A stretch of DNA of 57,137 nucleotides from Amphimedon queenslandica (GCF_000090795.2 NW_003546302.1:185414-242550), one strand, 5' to 3'; shown: positions 47,448 through 57,137, counted from the first letter of the stretch. Notes: generated from the sequence alone by a model not told the origin. A program made the numbers and translations.

Positions 47448-47965
47448 TCAGTTAACTTTTGAATGAACATTTAAATGCTGAGTTAGTAATTGATCACGTA
47501 AATTTTGACCAGTAAGTGATGCTTGCCCTTTGCCTGAAACCATTATTTGTTGCAGTGAGGGTAAGAATTCCTGAATTCTAATATTGCACAATTTACGTAG
47601 CATGTCATCATACACATTAAATGCAGCTTGTTTCTCAGTATCATTTTGTATAGTCATTTTCTTCTCTAAAATTTGAATGAAGGTACTTTGGAGATGTGTT
47701 GTCTCGGAAGCGAGAACATGAGCCACCTGAAATAAAAGTCTTATTATACTTTTACAACATTATAATAGTCGGGTACCTTTATAAGCAACCTTTATAAGCA
47801 ACCTTTATAAGCAGGTCACCATGTTCCTTAATGCCTTGTTAATTCACAACACCTTTTATGCATTCATCAATCACTCTACATAATGATAGGAATAATGGAT
47901 CTGGTGTGTACATATATCCTCTGTCATGATACTGCAAGTAAGATGACATACTGTATGAAAGAAAA
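47448..47965 (-). pseudogene. Two exons of an unrecognised gene
   Basis: Minus strand, upstream piece about 47965-47798: YLQYHDRGYMYTPDPLFLSL, then CRVIDECIKGVVN, a stop, and QGIKEHGDLLIK. It is joined by a 68-bp GT-AG intron to 47729-47448: VAHVLASETTHLQSTFIQIL, then RIQEFLPSLQQIMVSGKGQA and LTGQNLRDQLLTQHLNVHSK. It ends at a TAA lying within the TTAA at the right edge of the THAP/Kolobok-like element. The sequence is protein-like on both sides of the intron, but I do not recognise the family. Three copies of a gcaacctttataa-type 16-bp unit sit in the intron. Confidence 0.5.
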
Positions 47966-48130
47966 TTTAGGAGGTAGTTAAATTTGGTGAATTTGGCGTT
48001 TTGATAACCATTCGCCAAAATAAAAATTCACCATTTTGAGCCATTATGCTCATGCTCAATGGCACATGGCTACAAATTTGCCAATCATCCAAAATTTACC
48101 AATTCGCCAAATTTTAGTCCCTCCAAAATT
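47966..48130. repeat. Small palindromic repeat
   Basis: aggaggtagttaaatttggt and tgaatttggcg on the left pair imperfectly with cgccaaattttagtccctcc on the right (ending about 48125), with further cgcca/tggcg motifs between. It looks like a small MITE, immediately followed by MITE copy 2. Confidence 0.55.
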
Positions 48131-48158
48131 TCCTTCTGTACGGTAGATTTTATTATTT

Positions 48159-48395
48159 GTGACCATAATTGACAAAAGGTACCTTATGGCGGGTAGTGAA
48201 ATTTGTCTTTCTAGCCTAAGAAATACAACTTCCTGAGCCCCAGTTATCATAAAATTACTCCACAGGATGCAAAAAGTTACCATGAAACTTTTAAAAACAA
48301 TGATTGTCTAACAAAGCACTCACAGGTTGATATTTTCCATTATAACTATCAATTTTAAAATCCGCCATAAGGGTCATTTTGTCAATTATGGTCAC
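48159..48395 (+). mobile_element. 237-bp MITE, copy 2
   Basis: Same ends as copy 1 (gtgaccataattgac ... gtcaattatggtcac) and the same interior landmarks (ggatgcaaaaagttac, gcactcacaggttgatattt). It lies about 160 bp upstream of the first recognisable Harbinger transposase exon. Confidence 0.9.
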
Positions 48396-48556
48396 ATTAA
48401 TTTTTTGGAATTAATAGCTTGCAGCACTTTGATCTCTAGTGAAACTCCTTCCCTTTTGTCAGCATTACATTTCCTTATATCATCATACCGCTTGTGAAGG
48501 TGTTTCACAGGTTAGCATATAGTTCTTTGTGCACTACAGTGATAATTATTTTTTAG

Positions 48557-49613
48557 TCTTCATTGTCATTTAGCTTCCGTATTAGTACAGCAAGTATTTG
48601 TGCCATTTTGTATGAAACGTGTCAGGCAATATGGTCTGCTCTTCAGCCTGTGAATGTAAAGGCATCTTGTTGTGAGGAGGACTGGTTGAAAATCAGTCGT
48701 GAATTTGAGCAAATGTGGAATTTTCCTCATTGCATTGGTAAGTTATATTTTGAGTACTGAGCTTCGTTGCATATAATTATGTACATATACATGTAGGTGC
48801 TGTTGATGGAAAACATATTAATATCCAAGCACCAGCTAATGCTGGATCTGAATATTACAATTACAAGGGAACTCATTCTTTAGTCCTCCTTGCTGTATGT
48901 GATGCTCAGTACCGGTAAATTTTTTATAAATAATTGTGATATGCACATACATATAGGTTCACACTGGTTGACATTGGAGAAGCTGGTAGGCAAAGTGATG
49001 GTGGTATTTTGTCTAATTCTTTGTTTTGTCAGGCTTTAGACTCAAACACTATCTATCCCAGAGCCGTTACCAATACCAAATACTACAGACATACCCCTCA
49101 CTTATGTTATTGTAGGAGATGAAGTGTTCCCTCTCAAATGCAATATGCTACGTCCATACCCTGGTCGATATTTGCCTGGTAAGTTAATGTAATTGAAGCA
49201 TTTTAATTTTCAAATTATGCTAGAAGATAAAGCTATATACAACTATAGACTTAGCAGAGCTCGACGTGTAATTGAAAACACTTTTGGGATTCTAGCCTCT
49301 CGATGGAGAATATTCCGCCAACCTATTATTGCTCAACCACATAGGGTTGAAGTGTACACAAAGGCTTGCATCGCTCTTCATAATTACCTTCAAACCACAG
49401 AGTTGTCTTTATACTGTCCATCAGGATTTGTGGATGGTGAAGATGGCTCAACGAACATTGTCAATGGTAGTTGGCGTGATGATGGCACTTCACCAGGGTT
49501 TACTTCAGTCCATCAAGTCAGTAGTAATAGGTAAGTATAAATTTGGCAATCAAAATAACAATTAAAATTATAGGCACTCTAGAGCAGCAAGTGATGTGAA
49601 GGACTACTTTTAA
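48557..49613 (+). pseudogene. PIF/Harbinger (HARBI1-like) transposase, N-terminally incomplete
   Basis: Exons 48557-48737, 48797-48914, 48957-49178, 49224-49530 and 49574-49613 join in phase through GT-AG introns of 42-59 bp and end at TAA. The exons encode the DDE_Tnp_4 nuclease. They read SLSFSFRISTASI (helix-turn-helix end), [18 protein letters not shown] with the first catalytic Asp, VDIGEAGRQSDGGI, and VIVGDEVFPLKCNMLRPYPG with the second Asp. RVIENTFGILASRWRIFRQP carries the Glu, followed by ALHNYL. A two-base loss near 49047 (tcaaacactat) shifts the frame within exon 3. The usual N-terminal third is missing; a MITE and small palindrome lie where it should be. Otherwise the copy is close to intact. 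Confidence 0.88.
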
Positions 49614-49784
49614 AAGAACTTTAGTAGTAAAGAGGGAGAGGTGTACTGGCAATACCATTATGTTAGGAGGACACATTAAACAAAACTTATCATTAAGCAA
49701 AAAAACTGTTTGGTTATCATGAACACATTAACAAAAGTTATTTTTTGTTACCAATTATTTCTTATCAATAGTCAATGTCTTGAT

Positions 49785-50988
49785 TCAGTTAATTGTTATA
49801 TGGTAAAGACATAAATGAAGTTGGGAAGTGATTGACATTAGTAGCAGGACTTTTAACTTCGCAAATACCTTTTGCTGAGGAGTGAATCGTCGCATTGTTG
49901 CTGCTACTAGCTGTCCAAAATGTCCTTCCTCATCATTCACTGAAACCTTTGTCTTCTTTTCTTGTAAAACATTAAGACTCTTCACAAGTAACAAATCAAT
50001 TTCATCAGCACGTGTTCTTTTCCTTTTCGTAATGAGCTTGATAAATTTTCTGTGGATGTAGCAGGACTACTGTGGGGTGGAGGAGAGATACATGTATCAT
50101 CAGATTTTGAGCTGTCATCAAGGCTATCATTTAACACAGGCTCAGATGTTGTTAAACTGTTAAAAAAAGTTTTTCAGTGATAAAATATGTGACCATAATT
50201 GACAAAAGGGCCCTTATGGCGGGATTTTAAAATTGATTGTCATAATGGAAAATATCAACCTGTGAGTGCTTTGTTAGACAATCATTGTTTCTAAAAGTTT
50301 CATGGTAACTTTTTGCATCCTGTGGAGTAATTTTATGATAAATGGGGCTCAGGAAGTTGGATTTCTTAGGCTAGAAAGACAAATTTCACTATCCGCCATA
50401 AGGTACCTTTTGTCAATTATGGTCACATATAATAAAAGATAGACACATACCTTGATCTACTATTATCCACATCACTGGGACTACAAGCATTATATTCATT
50501 GGTTTCCACATCAGTATCATTAACAAAGTTACTGGATGTTCTATAAAACAAAACATTAACGAAATAAAGAACAGCTTTCTCTTCTGTTCTATGCTTTATC
50601 GTATCAGATATGAAAGTCATTTAATTAAACAATGGCCAACATGACACATATACTGGGCCTTCTTCTCCTGTTTTTCTTTTCTTTACTTTTTTGATCTCTC
50701 TCACAAACTTATTTCTTAAACTCTTCCATTTCATACTACAATCATCTACACTACATCCTTCACCAACCTACAATGATAAAGGTTACAATTTTATTTTGTA
50801 AAATCATAGACCCTTGGCTTATATTTTCTTGACACAATGACACTTATTACAAAATAGGCTTTACTTACTTTATCAGCAACTATCTTCCAGGCTTTTTCCT
50901 TTGCCCTAATATCTTTGTATGCCCGAGTGGATAACTGCCAAAGACAAGGAAAGTCTCTCACAGCTTCTATCAGTTTTTCATCGGCCAT
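49785..50988 (-). pseudogene. MADF/BESS DNA-binding partner of Harbinger transposase
   Basis: Starts at the ATG ending 50988 (MADEKLIEAVRDFPCLWQLS). Exon 1 ends at 50869 (KAWKIVADK) with a GTAAGT donor. Exon 2 starts at 50767 (VGEGCSVDDCSMKWKSLRNK, then FVREIKKVKKRKTGEEGP) and completes the MADF (Myb/SANT-like) domain. An in-frame TAA near 50621 follows WPLFN and precedes MTFISDTIKHRTEEK. A further exon is near 50525-50455. The 237-bp MITE copy 3 lies in the next intron. The last exons (about 50160-49785) encode an acidic stretch, then LLVKSLNVLQEKKTKV and EEGHFGQLVAATMRRFTPQQ, the BESS-like dimerisation end. It converges tail to tail with the transposase, the usual two-gene Harbinger layout. 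Confidence 0.8.
50189..50426 (-). mobile_element. 237-bp MITE, copy 3 (inverted)
   Basis: Same terminal sequences as copies 1, 2 and 4, but the interior runs in reverse orientation (aaatatcaacctgtgagtgc near 50246). Inserted between exons of the MADF gene. Confidence 0.9.
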
Positions 50989-51006
50989 TTTAACAAGTGT
51001 GGACAA

Positions 51007-52230
51007 TGTGACCCAAAAAATCTGATGGGATGTACACAGACAACTTTACGTAGGAATAGAATTTTTTCCTATTTAAAACTACGAAACGCTACAACGCATG
51101 CACCTACGCTACTCATTTACAATATGATATATAACGTTCGCTACATTCTGCATGACGCTCCGCTCGGCTAATGTCATATTGTAAATCCGCCTTTACACTG
51201 TAAATTACATGTATCATATGCATATTATTTTTGAAGGTATGTGGACCCTCTATGCTGTATTTGTTTTCAGTGATATGATTCATGATTTGATGACTATGTT
51301 GACATTTAAAAAGATGACGTAATGCTGATAGGGATAAATTTATGGTAACAGAGTTACCAAGATGACAAAGTATTTGCAGTTTTTAAAAATTAAAAAAATT
51401 GCCGCATTATTTTCTGACAAGAGCAATGAAATGAAGATTTTCAACTAGAGAAGGTTGTGCACGTAGCTGACAGTTCATCTCTAGATACAGGCCAGAAAGT
51501 ACTATTGTCACAAAGCAAGTTATGAAAACCCATATTGATAAAATTCCACTGCCTGACCCATATCCTTTGCCAAAGCACTTTAACAGTGCTGTTGAGCCTG
51601 AATTAAAGTTATAACATGTCTAGTTCTACTTACCGTCTTATCATATCCGATGTTGCTTCATCTCTGCTGGCTTACAAACAGCAGACAAAGATTGCACAAC
51701 TATAACAAGAGCTATTTTTACAGATTACCCATTTCTTACACCCATAGGATGTGGAACACCTTATGTCAGTTTTACCAGATTTGCGACTGTGTATAAACAT
51801 TAGTTTTTATTCTTAGGATGCTATTAACAAAGAATAAAAATCTCGATTTAAAGACTTTTGTAGAGTTACTCCTGCAACAAAACCCTGTCTGCTTCAACTA
51901 ATAAGAAAAGGCCAATTTGTAAATCTCCTGGAGTAAGTATCAGCATTCCTATACCAGAAGTCAAGGCTGGAAAGGATAAGTTTGCCTTTGATCAGCATAA
52001 TAAACTCTTGAAGTTTCAAAACACAAGCCAAACAGAATTTTAGTAACTAAGGTAATTAATTTATTTTTTTGCAATGAGGAGACAAGACATCATTAATAAC
52101 GGCTATCCTGGTGTGGTCATTATTTGAGACTTATTTAGCATTTGAGGATTATAGCTAAGTAAGAATCTTTATCCTAATCGTAATGTGACTTTTTTGTTGT
52201 AGCTATGCATCTTTTAAGTCCTCCTCCTCT
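51007..52230. other. Interval with a small decayed coding trace
   Basis: 51525-51800 on the plus strand reads HIDKIPLPDPYPLPKHFNSA and, later, TDYPFLTPIGCGTPYVSF. This resembles part of a transposon-associated helical protein ('TYPFLKDPIGNG' type), but it is interrupted by stops. Otherwise nothing is recognised. The Harbinger right terminus should lie near 51010-51180 but was not identified. Confidence 0.35.
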
Positions 52231-54285
52231 GACCTTTGTCACTCTCTAACTCTTTTGGGTCGCTGTTTATGTATTGATTATGTTGACCCGAGGGAGATTG
52301 CCCTATTGTTGGCCTGTCGTCTGATTGCTTTAGACAAATGCCCCAGTGTACGTCCTCTTGCTGTTTGTGAGACAGTGAAGCGTATCATTGCAAAGGCCAT
52401 CCTTTTTATCACCAAAGATGACTTACGAGAAGCAGCTGGTACCGTACAAATCTGTGCCGGGCAGACTTCTGGTATTGAGCTGCACTTCATTTTGTCAGGT
52501 CCAGCTTTTCCGTTGACAAGTGAGAGGCTGTCGTGTTAGTCGACGCTTCTAATGCCTTTAATTCCCTGAACAGACAGGTTGCCCTCAGGAATGTTTGTCA
52601 TTAATGTTTAACTCTGGCAACAGTATTGATTAATACATATCAGGCTTCAACTGAGCTACTGGTTGATAATCAACTCCTGAGGTCTCAAGAGGGTACCACC
52701 CAATGGGACCCCATGGCTATGCCTCTTTATGCCCTGGCAACACTTCCTCTGATCTGTCCCCTTCCTCTTTCCTCCTCTCTCTAACATGTCTGGTATGCAG
52801 ATGATGCATCCGCTTCTGGTAAAGTGTCCAACCTACAAAACTGGTGGTCTGCTCTGACAAATCATGGTCCCTTTTATGGCTACCTTCCGAATCCATGTAA
52901 GACCTGGCTAATAATGAAGAGCAAGTACCTTGATTCTGCTAACACTGCTTTCAGGGACTCAGACATTGATATAACTACCAGCGGCAGACCCTTGTTGGGT
53001 GCAGCAATTGGATCTGCTGACTTTGTCAAGAGCTTTATTAAGGACAAGGTTAGCACATGTTTATCAGAGTTAGCTGCTCTTGCTTCTGTGGCTGAGTCAC
53101 AACCCCATGCTGCTTATTGTGCTTTACTAAGGGCTTCATTCATAAACATAGTTTTATTTCTCACGTCCAACCTGGTATTAGTGGATGACTACAATAAGTT
53201 GAGAGTTCATTGCTGACAGTCTTATCCCAGTTTTTACAAGTAGTCCACCCTTAGGAACTATCGAGAGGAGTTAGTGGCTTTGGCAGTCAGATTTGGGGGT
53301 CTCGGATTACTTAAGACAACCGACTGTGCTGATAATAAACACCGTGCTTCTAAGGAGATTAGCCGTCCACTCAGTGATATCATTATCTGTAAGAAGGGTT
53401 CTACTGGACAAGGAAATGTCCCTATTTTTGAGCAGACTGAGGCTAAATTGTCAGTAGTGAAGAAAAAGCAGTCTCTCTTGAACCAGCAAGTTACCACTAT
53501 TCGTGATCAGCTCCCTCCCTGTCTACAACTGGCCATGAACTTAGCTAGTGAAAAGGGGGCATCTGGATGACTTACATCTCTCCCTCTGGAAGAGTTTGGA
53601 TTTACATAATACAAGGGTGGCTTTCGTGATGAATTGTCATTGAGATATGGATGGACCCCTCGCCTTCTTCCTGTGAATGTGGCTCTCCCTTCACCATAGA
53701 ACACTCATTGTCCTGTCTGAAGGGCGGCTTTTACCATCATCAGACACAATAAGGTTAGGGATTATTTTTGCATCATGGTTAGCTGAGATCTGTACTAAAT
53801 GGAGGATTGAGGGTGGAGCCCCCACTCAACCCATTTCCGGTGAGACCCCGTCAGATGCTTCTGCTATTGGTGGTAGTGATGCAAGATTGGATATTGCTGC
53901 TAGTGGTCTATTGGGAGGTCATTTTGTACACATGTTTTTCAATGTCTGGGTTTTTAATCCATTTGCTCCTTCCAACCATTTCGACAATATAACAGCTCCT
54001 TACCAGAAGCATAAAACGTTGAAGAAAAGAGCATATGAACAAAGGGTTTGTGAGGTGGAACATGCATTGTTTGTTCCTTTTGTTTTTTTGTTCACTGGTG
54101 GTGTGAGCAAAGGTACTAAGACCTCATTAAAGAGGCTGGCCTCACTATCAAGTATTAAATCTGGCCATTCATACAATCAGACAATTTCTTGTCTTAGTCA
54201 CCTTATCTTTTGCCCTCCAACGTTCCTCTTTACAACGCATACATGGTCGTCGCTCCAGATTTGAGAAATATGAGAAATGTGGTTG
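52230..54285 (+). pseudogene. Non-LTR-type reverse transcriptase with C-terminal zinc cluster and endonuclease-like domain, copy A
   Basis: Plus-strand blocks: VRPLAVCETVKRIIAKAILF (52346), DDLREAAGTVQICAGQTSGI, VLVDASNAFNSLNRQVALRN (52535, RT motif A with Asp), SQEGTTQWDPMAMPLYALAT-type motif B (52685), and WYADDASASGKVSNLQNWWS (52795, YADD catalytic motif C). Connection-domain sequence follows at 52824-53216 (LGAAIGSADFVKSFIKDKVS) and 53274-53570 (VRFGGLGLLKTTDCADNKHR). The C-terminal part has SLRYGWTPRLLPVN, a degraded C..C...H....C zinc cluster near 53680-53715, then DARLDIAASGLLGGHFVHMF and FFNVWVFNPFAPSNHF. The last looks like a PD-(D/E)XK restriction-type endonuclease with the usual FFDVRV Asp changed to Asn. 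Stops lie near 52538, 53214, 53567 and 53697. It ends near RRSRFEKYEK. Confidence 0.75.
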
Positions 54286-54885
54286 CCCCGGTTGACCTCG
54301 TCATGTCAGAGTCAGGCTTAGCCCACATTATCATATTGTTTTGTCCCTTACTGAATGACAAAGTTTATGATGTATTTTATTTTAATTTGGAAACTTTAAA
54401 AACTCTGCTCTATTCTTTACTTTCAACTATCTTTCCCTTATTCTGTCACAATCTATTCTACTATTTTGTCCTATTTTCACCGTTATTGTTATTATTATTA
54501 TTGTTGTTGTTGTTATTATTCTTGTTGCTATTGTTATTGTTATTTTTATTGGTACTATTATTATTATCATTATCATATTATTATTATTACTAATATAATT
54601 ATTATTATAAAATAGAATTTCAAATGACAGTTAGGTTAGGTAGGGTTAGAGATAGAGAGGAAATAAGTTATTATGTTATATTTATGGAGGAAGAATAAGA
54701 ATAAGAGTAATATTTAAGACATTATGAGAGATAGTGTTGCATCATCCATCATATCAATGGTCCACCACTTAGTCCTTGAGCTTCATAAACATACAATATT
54801 TGCTCTCATGATAGCAAAAGACATATGAGTCCTGAACCATAAAAAAATCTCGCTGTAACTTCTCTCTTATTTGCATGACAACCTA
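54286..54885. repeat. TTA/TTG-type microsatellite between two converging retroelements
   Basis: 54483-54610 is a (TTA/TTG)n tract on the plus strand. It lies between the 3' end of copy A (plus strand) and the 3' end of copy B (minus strand). The flanks hold no gene. Confidence 0.8.
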
Positions 54886-55950
54886 TCATTTAATTTTGTC
54901 AAATAAGACACATGCTTCTCTGGCCATCATTTCATCCACTGAGGTGCATAATGGTGTGAACATCACCCTCCTCTTTTCACATGCATTCTGATACTTATCT
55001 TTCTTTTCTTTCTCAGCAGCACTCAAGACAGCCAAAGGGGAAATGTCAAAGTAAGACTTGGCATTAATATCAACAATACAATTATCAAATAACGCTACTG
55101 TCTGAGGTGACCAAACTCCCCTATCAGCCATTCCAGCAATCAAGGCAGGTGCATTGGTCCCAATATCAGCTTCTCGGACGACGAACCTTACTCCATGCCA
55201 ATGCTGATAAATCTCCAAAAGCTTCCCTTATCTCATTGTGCCTCTATAATAAAACCTCCCTTACGGCAAGACAAGGCATGGGTTAAGTCAAACTCTGAAC
55301 CACAACCGTCACAATGAGATGGAATATGTAGTAATGGTTTCTTGTAACGTATTGCAAGTGTATCTCTTAAATTTTGAGGTGTCAGATGAAATTCAAGTCT
55401 TGTCATAGATAGCACATTTAACCACAGTGATATTTTCTCATCTTTAGCTCGCAATACTGCTCTGCTTTTTCAATACAGCCATTTCCTTCCGAGCATTAAA
55501 AAAGCCTCATAATACTTTCCACAATCAATATCAGATTTTCCCTTTAAAACTTCAATCAGGACACTGGTAGTGGTTCGAGACAAAGCGAAGAGGGATTGAC
55601 AAGTCTCCACAGGACAAAATACATTAAGACCACCATATCTTGTAGGCAGGGTGAATAGAGACCTCTCATCAGTTGACACTTCACAGCCAAAAATAGCAGG
55701 CAGGAAATCTTGTACTATCTTACACTCAATCTCATCAAACAAACGAGCACAATCCGGAACCAGTCATTGAAGATATAACCACTTGTTCTGTGCATGTGCT
55801 GCCTGAGGTTGATCAGAAGCTATTGATGTCAAACCGTCCATCAGGCATACCCAACCTTTCATCAAACCCCTCACATACTCAATTCTTTCTTCCTTCGCTC
55901 CCACAACACCACCCAGCAATCTATGGCTTGTAACTACTTGTAGTCCCAGA
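54886..55950 (-). pseudogene. RT-endonuclease retroelement, copy B, 5' truncated
   Basis: The minus strand starts abruptly beside an ATT microsatellite with VTSHRLLGGVVGAKEERIEY (55940). It continues through connection-domain blocks (55742-55470: CEVSTDERSLFTLPTRYGGL), then LEFHLTPQNLRDTLAIRYKK. The zinc cluster is CDGCGSEFDLTHALSCRKGG (55330-55265). The endonuclease-like domain at 55218-54886 has VREADIGTNAPALIAGMADR, then GVWSPQTVALFDNCIVDINA, with an acidic FD retained. Stops occur near 55765, 55455 and 55232. It belongs to the same family as copies A and C, but a different lineage from A. The RT palm is missing. Confidence 0.75.
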
Positions 55951-55975
55951 TTATTATTATTATTATTGTTATAAA
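55950..55975. repeat. (ATT)n microsatellite
   Basis: Short ATT/TTG tract separating the 5'-truncated start of copy B from the 3' end of copy C. Confidence 0.85.
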
Positions 55976-55989
55976 TGAACATATGGAAG

Positions 55990-56600
55990 AACAGCAGTAG
56001 CAGTCACAAAAAAATTTATAAGTTAAAATATAAAATTTATATGAAATAAGTGGAGCATCATCTTCAATTAACATTGGTCTGAATCTGCTCCTAGTTCCTC
56101 TCAGACAGAGGTCAGTCGCTCTCAAAAGTGCCATACTCATTTCGCCCCAAAGCCAATGCACAACAACACTGTAGGGTCTTTCGCATTCAGAGGCCAGACT
56201 GTGGCACAGTCAGTCCAAGAATGTTTTTGTCTCAGAACCCATTTGGCCATCAACTGAAAAACAATGTGGTGTAAAGCTGACATGTCTGGCTGTGCATGCA
56301 GCAGAGTATTTCCTCTTTCCTGTTTCAGCAGTTTCCAGTACTGATTGAGGAGACTGTCAAAGGTAGGACTTGGCGTCAGTGTCAACAACATGCGCATTAA
56401 ATAACGCTGTTGCCTGCCTCTGCCAGACTCCTCTGATAGCAATATCAGCCACAAGACCACCAGTTTCTGAAGCTGATGAATTACTAACCACTGGTTCCTT
56501 GACAACTTTTCCCCATACTATAGATGCCAGTGAGCAGATATTGTCTCTGATTTCATTGTGTCGCTGCACAACCAATCCACCATTATGACAATCAAGACCT
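55990..56600 (-). pseudogene. RT-endonuclease retroelement, copy C, C-terminal fragment
   Basis: Minus strand: MVVQRHNEIRDNICSLASIV (56575), ETGGLVADIAIRGVWQRQAT, ALFNAHVVDTDAKSYL, then another frame with FTPLCF-like remnants. The C-terminal MALLRATDLCLRGTRSRFRP is near 56120. Only the endonuclease-like and terminal regions remain. An ATT microsatellite (56616-56690) bounds the truncated 5' side and another (55950-55975) the 3' side. It is closest to copy B in sequence. Confidence 0.75.
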
Positions 56601-56609
56601 TGTGTTACT

Positions 56610-56800
56610 CGAAATTATTATTATTATTATTTTGATAATTATTGGTCTTTATTATTATTATTATTGTTATTGTTCATTATTATTATTAGTGTTATTGTTA
56701 TAACAAACAAGGCAAAACAAGTTAAAAACAAAGTTGAAAAAAATAGAGGAAAATTAGATAATAAAATATATGTAAGTATTATTATTATTATTGTATTATA
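56610..56800. repeat. ATT/TTG microsatellites
   Basis: 56614-56632, 56648-56700 and 56777-56795 are ATT-type tracts with interspersed GTT and TTG. Confidence 0.85.
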
Positions 56801-56804
56801 ATTG

Positions 56805-57040
56805 GTGACCATAATTGACAAAATGTACCTAATGGCGGATAGGAAAATTGGTCTTTATAGCCTAAAAAATCTAACTTCCTGAGCTCCAATTATCATAAAA
56901 TTACTCCACAGGATGCAAAAAGTTACTATGTAACTTTCACAAATGATTGTTGACTAACAGGGCACTCACAGGTTAAGATTTTTCATTATGTTGATGAATT
57001 TTAAAATTCGCCCTAAGGTACTTTTGTCAATTATGGTCAC
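56805..57040 (+). mobile_element. 237-bp MITE, copy 4
   Basis: Same gtgaccataattgac/gtcaattatggtcac ends and interior as copies 1-3. It is inserted in the microsatellite region; ATT tracts flank both sides. Confidence 0.9.
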
Positions 57041-57049
57041 AATTTGTAT

Positions 57050-57110
57050 TATAATTGTATTATTATTGTTGTATTATTATTATTATTATCATTATTATTA
57101 TAACAATTAT
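57050..57110. repeat. ATT microsatellite at window end
   Basis: Runs of tta/att with imperfect units, ending near the window edge. Confidence 0.85.
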
Positions 57111-57137
57111 AACAATAACAATGCAGTCCTATCGTTC

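Larger units (their letters stand above)
45078..47455 (+). mobile_element. TTAA-flanked THAP/Kolobok-like element with long inverted repeats
   Basis: Terminal inverted repeats of about 210 bp (45082-45290 and 47236-47451) share ataactaagctttttt, ataatcaaac, acatttatgcactta, gcatgctaca, cagccatattcttc and tcatatttgtgatgtcatct in reverse-complement order. TTAA lies immediately outside both ends (45078-45081 and 47452-47455), the target site used by Kolobok and piggyBac elements. Inside are a plus-strand THAP-type protein (about 45318-47070) and, on the minus strand, a short gene start at 47242-47060. The element begins about 40 bp after the P-element-like remnant. Confidence 0.75.

Overview
This is eukaryotic, AT-rich DNA. 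Coding stretches are split by very short GT-AG introns (about 39-59 bp in the best-resolved genes). Together with the transposon families present (THAP/Kolobok-like, P-element-like, MADF-Harbinger, DUF6589, RAG1-like), this points to an early-branching animal. A sponge is my best guess; a cnidarian or other invertebrate is not excluded. No rRNA, tRNA or CRISPR array was recognised. Most of the window is a graveyard of transposable elements, almost all carrying stops or frameshifts.

Layout. 1-7.3 kb: mostly unexplained AT-rich DNA with one decayed MULE transposase (1.6-2.8 kb). 7.3-12.1 kb: a Ty3/Gypsy LTR retrotransposon on the minus strand, with its integrase end duplicated in inverted orientation. 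12.1-14.1 kb: unexplained, with a small decayed minus-strand coding trace. 14.1-16.8 kb: a complete hAT element with an exact 8-bp target duplication and a ZMYM1-like transposase. 17.2-18.1 kb: a large foldback element and a 237-bp MITE. 18.3-18.9 kb: a proline-rich reading frame. 19-29 kb: gene-poor, with an OTU-like remnant, a degenerate tandem array, a telomere-like foldback and a PHD-finger trace.

29.6-32.9 kb holds the most notable gene: a ten-exon, roughly 955-residue RAG1-like protein. It has the RAG1 N-terminal zinc/RING region, the central region, and a DDE core whose zinc-ligand spacing matches vertebrate RAG1. It is open except for one single-base frameshift. A hAT-type MITE with a perfect target duplication lies just upstream.

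34.4-36.1 kb: a second, BED-type hAT remnant (minus). 37.6-41 kb: a DUF6589-family remnant. 42.2-45.0 kb: a P-element-like transposase. 45.08-47.45 kb: a TTAA-flanked THAP/Kolobok-like element that also holds an antisense gene start resembling the P2X7-like 'DETRL' family. 47.4-48.0 kb: exons of an unrecognised gene. 48.5-51.0 kb: a two-gene PIF/Harbinger element, with two copies of the 237-bp MITE associated with it. 52.2-56.6 kb: three copies of a non-LTR-type reverse transcriptase with a C-terminal zinc cluster and a probable restriction-like endonuclease, embedded in TAA/TTA microsatellites.

The genes do not form a pathway. The window reads as nested and adjacent insertions, with the RAG1-like gene as the one nearly intact, unusual protein.
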